DNA from: JBFLVN01 sp040758475 | GTDB lineage: Bacteria > JAGRBM01 | NCBI GenBank assembly: GCA_040758475.1 | Contig: JBFLVN010000132.1 | Location: 1-10,065, forward strand | Reading direction: 5' to 3' | DNA length: 10,065 nucleotides | Shown: one piece after another, positions 5,630 through 10,065 of the stretch | How the letters are laid out: each line of letters opens with the position of its first letter | How positions within the stretch are numbered: position 1 is the stretch's first letter | Made by a program: the position numbers and the translations under genes | The notes under the pieces: generated by a model | What the model saw: the letters and a program-made list of their open reading frames with translations, nothing else | Databases searched by the model: none | What the model was told of the DNA's origin: nothing

Positions 5630-6753
5630 AAGGACCCAAGGCGCTCCTAGCGCTGGCCGACGGAACGGTTTTCGAGGGCGTTGGCTTTGGCGCCCGCGGC
5701 GAGCGGGCCGGCGAAGTCGTGTTCAACACGTCGATCACCGGCTACCAGGAGATTTATTCTGACCCCTCCTACAAGGGGCAGATCGTCACCCTCACCTACA
5801 CCCAGATCGGAAACGTGGGGACGAATCCCGAGGACTTCGAATCGGAAGGATTCCAAGTCGAGGGCGTGATCGTTCGCGAGTATTTCGACGCTCCTTCCAA
5901 TTTCCGCTCGACCGCTTCGCTTTCCAAGGCGCTCGAAAAACGTGGAATCGTGGGCATCCAGGGGCTCGACACGCGAAAGCTCGTCCGCCACATCCGGGAT
6001 GTGGGCGCCCAAATGGGCGTCCTCTCGACGGAAGACCTGGACCCGGCCTCCCTCGTTCAAAAGGCCAAAAAGGCGCCGGGGCTCGTGGGGCGCGATCTCG
6101 TCAAGGAAGTGACGTGCCGCGAGCGGTATGCCTTCGAGGAAGGGACGTGGACCCTCGGGAAGGGATACGAAAAACCCTCGGGGAACCGCTACCACGCCGT
6201 CGCCATGGATTTCGGCATCAAGCGGAACATCCTGCGGAACCTCGTGGACTCGGGGTTCAAAGTGACCGTCGTCCCCGCGACGGCGCGGGCGGAGGAAATC
6301 CTCAAACTCTCGCCCGACGGGATTTTCCTCTCCAATGGGCCAGGCGATCCGGAAGGGCTCCCCTACGCCGCCGAGACGGTGGCATCCCTCCTTGGGAAAA
6401 AGCCCATCTTCGGCATTTGCCTCGGGCACCAGATTCTCGCGCTCTCCATGGGGGCCCGCACCTACAAGCTCAAGTTTGGCCACCGGGGCGGCAACCACCC
6501 GGTCAAGGACCTCTCGACGGGTAAGATCGAAATATCGTCCCAGAACCACGGCTTCGCCGTGGACCTGGATTCCATGAAGGAAACGCCTCTCGAACTCACC
6601 CACATCAACCTGAACGACCGCACCTCTGAAGGGATGCGCCACAAAGACCTCCCCGTGTTCAGCGTCCAGTACCACCCGGAAGCCTCTCCGGGCCCCCACG
6701 ATTCGCGTTACCTCTTCGAGCGGTTCGCCAAGATGGTGGAGAAGCACAAGTAA
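5626..6753 (+). CDS. carA: carbamoyl-phosphate synthase small (glutaminase) subunit
   Basis: 375 residues. The N-terminal CPSase small-chain domain (about 1-150) contains F-N-T-S-I-T-G-Y-Q-E (33-42). The class I glutamine amidotransferase domain (about 190-375) has G-I-C-L-G-H-Q with nucleophile C265, and Q-Y-H-P-E-A-S-P-G-P with H350 and E352, so the triad is complete. It releases ammonia from glutamine and passes it to CarB through the heterodimer tunnel. An in-frame ATG at 5611 would add five residues. I prefer 5626 because it makes the ATGA overlap seen at other junctions, begins at the usual place (M-K-G-P-K-A-L-L-A-L), and has GGGGGAA (5613-5619) six bases upstream. The TAA shares its last A with the next gene's ATG. 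Confidence 0.95.
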   Translation: MKGPKALLALADGTVFEGVGFGARGERAGEVVFNTSITGYQEIYSDPSYKGQIVTLTYTQIGNVGTNPEDFESEGFQVEGVIVREYFDAPSNFRSTASLSKALEKRGIVGIQGLDTRKLVRHIRDVGAQMGVLSTEDLDPASLVQKAKKAPGLVGRDLVKEVTCRERYAFEEGTWTLGKGYEKPSGNRYHAVAMDFGIKRNILRNLVDSGFKVTVVPATARAEEILKLSPDGIFLSNGPGDPEGLPYAAETVASLLGKKPIFGICLGHQILALSMGARTYKLKFGHRGGNHPVKDLSTGKIEISSQNHGFAVDLDSMKETPLELTHINLNDRTSEGMRHKDLPVFSVQYHPEASPGPHDSRYLFERFAKMVEKHK

Positions 6754-7478
6754 TGTCCGCAGAAGCCGCCGCCAACAACGCCGACGACGTGGGCGAAATC
6801 ACGGGCCGGCTCCCCCCGGACCCGTGGAACGACCGCTACGAACGATTCATCGTACTCGCCACCGAATCGGGGCGGATCGCGGGCTTGAAAGAAGCCCGCG
6901 AGGAATATTTCAAGCGCACGGGTGCCGCCCACACGGACGATCCGGATTACGGTCTTCGAATGTCCCTCTTCCTGGATTGGTTCGTCTTCCAGCGCAAGAC
7001 GAACGGAGCGCCGACTCTGGCCGAACGCCTGCTCCCCCAAACCGAGCCAGAACTCCGCGTACTCGAACGCCACCGTCATTCGCTGTTCACCTATCACGGG
7101 ACTAAGGGGCCCTTTCTCAAACTCAAGGACTGGCTGGCCGACGAGAAAATCCAGGTTCATCCCGGCCCCCTGGGCCAGTTCCTTGAAAAAGACCAGTTCT
7201 TCGAGGCGCGCGTCGCGGAAACAGAGGACGGTCACCACCTCTTCGGCCCCGTGTGCATTCACGCCGCGGAGAGCCTCAAGCCGGTCAAGAAAGCCGTCAA
7301 GCGGGTCCGCAAAGAAACCAAGAAAGACCCGGTGGAGCGGACAAGGCGCGGCGAAGAAATCCTTCTCCTCCTCCGGGAGCTGCGCGTGAAGGCCAGCCAG
7401 TACGCCCACGTAGGGGCCAAACGGATTTACCTGGACGGCCTCGAAAAATTCTTCAGCGGGGAAACCACGGGCGCCTAG
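6753..7478 (+). CDS. conserved-looking protein of unknown function between carA and carB
   Basis: I do not recognise this 241-residue protein. It starts at an ATG sharing one base with the carA TAA, and its base composition and codon use look like its neighbours', so it appears to be a long-standing operon member. It has no signal peptide, membrane span or cysteine pairs; it looks cytosolic and mostly helical. Visible blocks are F-L-D-W-F-V-F (73-79), T-L-A-E-R-L-L (88-94), a charged-aromatic block H-R-H-S-L-F-T-Y-H (107-115), L-K-L-K-D-W-L (122-128), F-L-E-K-D-Q-F-F-E-A-R-V (143-154) and a very basic stretch (about 176-200), V-K-K-A-V-K-R-V-R-K at its start. The W-F-x-F block followed by a D-W-L block and F-x-A-R-V faintly recalls uncharacterised proteins often found with SEC-C motifs, but no SEC-C zinc motif is present. 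Position suggests a role linked to carbamoyl-phosphate synthesis; that is inference. Confidence 0.8.
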   Translation: MSAEAAANNADDVGEITGRLPPDPWNDRYERFIVLATESGRIAGLKEAREEYFKRTGAAHTDDPDYGLRMSLFLDWFVFQRKTNGAPTLAERLLPQTEPELRVLERHRHSLFTYHGTKGPFLKLKDWLADEKIQVHPGPLGQFLEKDQFFEARVAETEDGHHLFGPVCIHAAESLKPVKKAVKRVRKETKKDPVERTRRGEEILLLLRELRVKASQYAHVGAKRIYLDGLEKFFSGETTGA

Positions 7479-7486
7479 GCGCCCGT
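7467..7486 (+). repeat. perfect 20-bp palindrome over the stop codon before carB
   Basis: ACGGGCGCCTAGGCGCCCGT is its own reverse complement. The TAG stop of the preceding gene lies at its centre (7476-7478). As RNA it gives an 8-bp, mostly G-C stem with a CUAG loop, followed by UCUUG and not a run of U. It is therefore a poor terminator, and one here would silence carB. More likely roles are a pause or partial terminator, an mRNA-stabilising or processing hairpin, or a protein-binding site. The symmetry is seen; the role is not known. Confidence 0.7.
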
Positions 7487-7501
7487 TCTTGAAAGACCTA
7501 C

Positions 7502-7506
7502 AGGAG
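7502..7506 (+). promoter_or_regulatory. ribosome binding site that fixes the GTG start of carB
   Basis: AGGAG lies 8 nt upstream of GTG 7515-7517. It is the clearest Shine-Dalgarno in the operon and belongs to the only gene not overlapping or abutting its predecessor. It supports GTG over the internal ATG at 7545, which would remove the conserved N-terminus. Confidence 0.75.
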
Positions 7507-7514
7507 TCGCCAAC

Positions 7515-10065
7515 GTGCCCAAGCGCACCGATATCAAACGGATCATGATCGTGGGTTCTGGCCCCATCGTCATCGGACAGGCCTGCGAGTTCGATTATTC
7601 GGGGACCCAGTCCTGCAAGGCCCTCAAGGAAGAGGGCTACGAAGTCGTCCTGGTCAATTCGAACCCGGCGACCATCATGACCGACCCGAATTTCGCCGAC
7701 CGGACGTACATCGAACCCATCACAGCGGAGGTCGTCGCCAAGATCATCGAAAAAGAGCGCCCCGACGCCCTGCTTCCCACCATGGGCGGCCAGACGGCGC
7801 TCAACTGCGCCATGGACCTCCACCGGCTCGGCACGCTCGAGAAGTACAAAGTCAAACTCATCGGTGCTTCGGTAAAGGCCATCGAAAAAGCGGAAGACCG
7901 GGAGCTTTTCAAGAAAGCAATGGACAAGATCGGCCTGCAAGTCCCGGCGGGCGGATTCGTCACGAACCTGGAAGAAGCCCGCAAGCTCATTCCGGTAGTG
8001 GGCTTCCCGGCCATCATCCGCCCCTCGTTCACGATGGGCGGGACGGGCGGTTCGATCGCCTACAACCGGGAAGAATACGAAGAGCGAATCCAGTGGGGCC
8101 TGGACGCCTCGCCCGTCCATCAGGTTCTCGTCGAGCAAAGCGTCCTCGGCTGGAAGGAATACGAACTCGAGGTGATGCGCGATACGAAGGACAATGTCGT
8201 CATCATCTGTTCGATCGAGAATTTCGACCCCATGGGCGTTCACACGGGGGATTCGATCACCGTCGCTCCCGCCCAGACGCTCACGGACAAGGAATACCAG
8301 ATTCTCCGGGACGCCTCGCTCGCCATCATCCGGGAGATCGGCGTCGACACGGGCGGCTCCAATATCCAGTTTGCCGTCAATCCCGTCGATGGCCGCATGG
8401 TCGTCGTCGAAATGAATCCCCGCGTCTCGCGCTCTTCGGCCCTCGCCTCCAAGGCGACGGGTTTCCCCATCGCCAAGATCGCTGCGAAGCTCGCGGTCGG
8501 CTACTCGCTCGATGAAATCCCCAACGACATCACGAAACTCACCCCCGCTTCGTTCGAACCGAGCATCGATTACGTCGTGACGAAAGTTCCGCGCTTTACC
8601 TTCGAAAAATTCCCCAAGGCGGATTCGACGCTCACGACCCAGATGAAAAGCGTGGGCGAGGCCATGGCCATCGGCCGCACTTTCAAGGAGAGCCTCCAAA
8701 AGGCCATCCGCTCCCTGGAGACCGACTGCTGGGGATTCGACGATCCCAAGGACGACGGCCGCCCCATCGAGGAGCATCTTCTTATTCCCAAATCGGACCG
8801 CCTCTGGTGGGTCGCCAAAGCCCTTCGCGATGGAATGGGCCTCGAAAAAGTTTTCAATCTCACGAAGATCGACCCCTGGTTCCTTGGCAACATGGCCGAG
8901 ATCGTCGAAGAAGAAGGCCGTATCCGGAAGGAAGGCCTGGGGGGCAAAGAACGTCTCCGAGAACTAAAGCGCCTTGGATTTTCCGACCGGCGCCTGGCCA
9001 CCCTCACGGGAAAGACCGAGAAAGAGGTGCGGGATGCCAGGAAAGCTGCGGGCATCCGCCCCGTCTACAAGCGGGTCGATACCTGCGCCGCCGAATTCGT
9101 GGCCCACACCCCCTACCTCTATTCCACGTACGAGGACGAGGACGAAGCGGGCGTCACCAATCGTGAAAAGATCATGATCCTGGGCGGCGGCCCCAACCGC
9201 ATCGGCCAGGGAATCGAGTTCGACTACTGCTGCGTTCACGCCGCGTTCGCCCTCCGGGAAGACGGCTACGAGACGATCATGGTGAATTGCAACCCGGAGA
9301 CGGTTTCGACCGACTACGATACTTCCGACCGTCTTTACTTCGAGCCACTCACGCTCGAAGACGTCCTGCACATCGTCGAGATCGAAAAGCCCAAGGGGGT
9401 CATCGTCCAGTTCGGCGGCCAAACGCCCCTGAAACTCGCCGTCCCCCTCGAAAAAGCCGGAGTTCCCATCCTTGGGACCACGCCCGACGCCATCGACCGG
9501 GCCGAGGACCGCCGCCGCTTCGCCCAGCTCGTAGACAAGCTCGGCATCAAGCAACCGCCCAACGGCACGGCGACTTCGGTGGACGAAGCGATCGCCCACG
9601 CCACGCGCATCGGCTACCCGGTTCTTGTCCGGCCCTCCTATGTACTCGGCGGCCGGGCCATGGAGATCGTCTACGACGAAAAGGGCCTGCGCCACTACAT
9701 GGCGACCGCTGTCACCGCATCCCCCGATCATCCCGTGCTCGTGGACCGCTTTCTGGACGACGCCACCGAACTCGACGTCGATTGCCTGTGCGACGGGAAG
9801 GAAGTTGTCATCGGCGGGGTCATGGAACACATCGAACAAGCGGGCGTTCACTCCGGGGATAGCGCGTGCTCGCTCCCCCCCTACTCCCTTTCCGACAAAA
9901 TGCTCGCCCTCGTGCGCGAACAGACCAAGGCCCTCGCCCTCGAACTGGGTGTCGTCGGACTGATGAACGTGCAGTGGGCCGTAAAAGACGAGGACCTCTA
10001 CGTCCTCGAGGTAAATCCCCGTGCTTCGCGTACGGCGCCTTTCGTTTCCAAAGCCGTGGGCCTTC
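7515..10065 (+). CDS. carB: carbamoyl-phosphate synthase large subunit (3' end beyond window)
   Basis: The frame is open from GTG 7515 to the right edge: 850 codons of roughly 1,070 expected. The N-terminus, P-K-R-T-D-I-K-R-I-M-I-V-G then G-P-I-V-I-G-Q-A-C-E-F-D-Y, matches E. coli CarB from residue 2, which confirms the start. The first ATP-grasp half, which makes carboxyphosphate, has R169, and E299 and N301 in E-M-N-P-R, at E. coli numbering. The oligomerisation region follows (about 400-550). The second half, which phosphorylates carbamate, begins with L-G-G-G-P-N-R-I-G-Q-G (556-566) and includes R706 (E. coli R715) and E832 (E. coli E841), so about nine residues are deleted between the halves. 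The last residues seen are A-S-R-T-A-P-F-V-S-K-A. The C-terminal allosteric domain, which binds UMP and ornithine in E. coli, is outside the window. Confidence 0.97.
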   Translation, partial: MPKRTDIKRIMIVGSGPIVIGQACEFDYSGTQSCKALKEEGYEVVLVNSNPATIMTDPNFADRTYIEPITAEVVAKIIEKERPDALLPTMGGQTALNCAMDLHRLGTLEKYKVKLIGASVKAIEKAEDRELFKKAMDKIGLQVPAGGFVTNLEEARKLIPVVGFPAIIRPSFTMGGTGGSIAYNREEYEERIQWGLDASPVHQVLVEQSVLGWKEYELEVMRDTKDNVVIICSIENFDPMGVHTGDSITVAPAQTLTDKEYQILRDASLAIIREIGVDTGGSNIQFAVNPVDGRMVVVEMNPRVSRSSALASKATGFPIAKIAAKLAVGYSLDEIPNDITKLTPASFEPSIDYVVTKVPRFTFEKFPKADSTLTTQMKSVGEAMAIGRTFKESLQKAIRSLETDCWGFDDPKDDGRPIEEHLLIPKSDRLWWVAKALRDGMGLEKVFNLTKIDPWFLGNMAEIVEEEGRIRKEGLGGKERLRELKRLGFSDRRLATLTGKTEKEVRDARKAAGIRPVYKRVDTCAAEFVAHTPYLYSTYEDEDEAGVTNREKIMILGGGPNRIGQGIEFDYCCVHAAFALREDGYETIMVNCNPETVSTDYDTSDRLYFEPLTLEDVLHIVEIEKPKGVIVQFGGQTPLKLAVPLEKAGVPILGTTPDAIDRAEDRRRFAQLVDKLGIKQPPNGTATSVDEAIAHATRIGYPVLVRPSYVLGGRAMEIVYDEKGLRHYMATAVTASPDHPVLVDRFLDDATELDVDCLCDGKEVVIGGVMEHIEQAGVHSGDSACSLPPYSLSDKMLALVREQTKALALELGVVGLMNVQWAVKDEDLYVLEVNPRASRTAPFVSKAVGL

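Noticed and set aside
6708..8777. Very long open minus-strand frame opposite the unknown gene and carB
   Set aside because: carB is unmistakable on the other strand, and the antisense translation has no recognisable domains; it is a GC-bias shadow.

Overview
This is a GC-rich bacterial chromosome segment with compact, gap-poor coding and no sign of mobile DNA, CRISPR, tRNA or rRNA. Its core is a de novo pyrimidine operon, pyrR-pyrB-pyrC-carA-orf-carB, all on the + strand and running off the right edge inside carB. Gene content and style (PyrR-type control in a GC-rich genome, type I dihydroorotase, separate carA and carB) suggest a Gram-negative lineage of the broad deltaproteobacterial/Nitrospira-like kind. 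That placement is only inference; no marker here fixes the phylum.

Layout. Positions 1-255 hold the C-terminal end of 3-dehydroquinate synthase (aroB). A 117-bp gap with a plausible sigma70 promoter leads into an Hsp70/DnaK-like chaperone (373-1890) that ends right after the beta substrate-binding domain and so lacks the alpha-helical lid. Six bases further on, a convergent HAD phosphatase of the phosphoglycolate-phosphatase type occupies 1897-2589 on the - strand. The 281-bp stretch 2590-2870 is the control region of the pyr operon. From 2871 to the end, six + strand genes follow almost without gaps.

The most informative region is the pyr leader. It has a consensus -35 box with an extended -10, then a hairpin matching the PyrR RNA-binding consensus, then a U-tract terminator just before pyrR. 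An intermediate antiterminator pairing shares bases with both other structures, so the three are mutually exclusive. This is the logic of Bacillus pyr attenuation, here in a GC-rich genome and in a single copy ahead of the whole operon. A 30-codon leader ORF with its own ribosome site starts inside this leader, reads through the terminator and overlaps the pyrR start as ATGA. Part of its ribosome site lies in the PyrR hairpin, so PyrR may control both termination and translation.

Pathway. CarA and CarB make carbamoyl phosphate from glutamine, bicarbonate and ATP. PyrB condenses it with aspartate, PyrC closes the ring to dihydroorotate, and PyrR senses uridine nucleotides and feeds back on the transcript. 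A protein I do not recognise (6753-7478) sits between carA and carB, overlapping the carA stop by one base. Its own stop codon lies at the centre of a perfect 20-bp palindrome, the only sizeable gap in the operon, ahead of a GTG-initiated carB.
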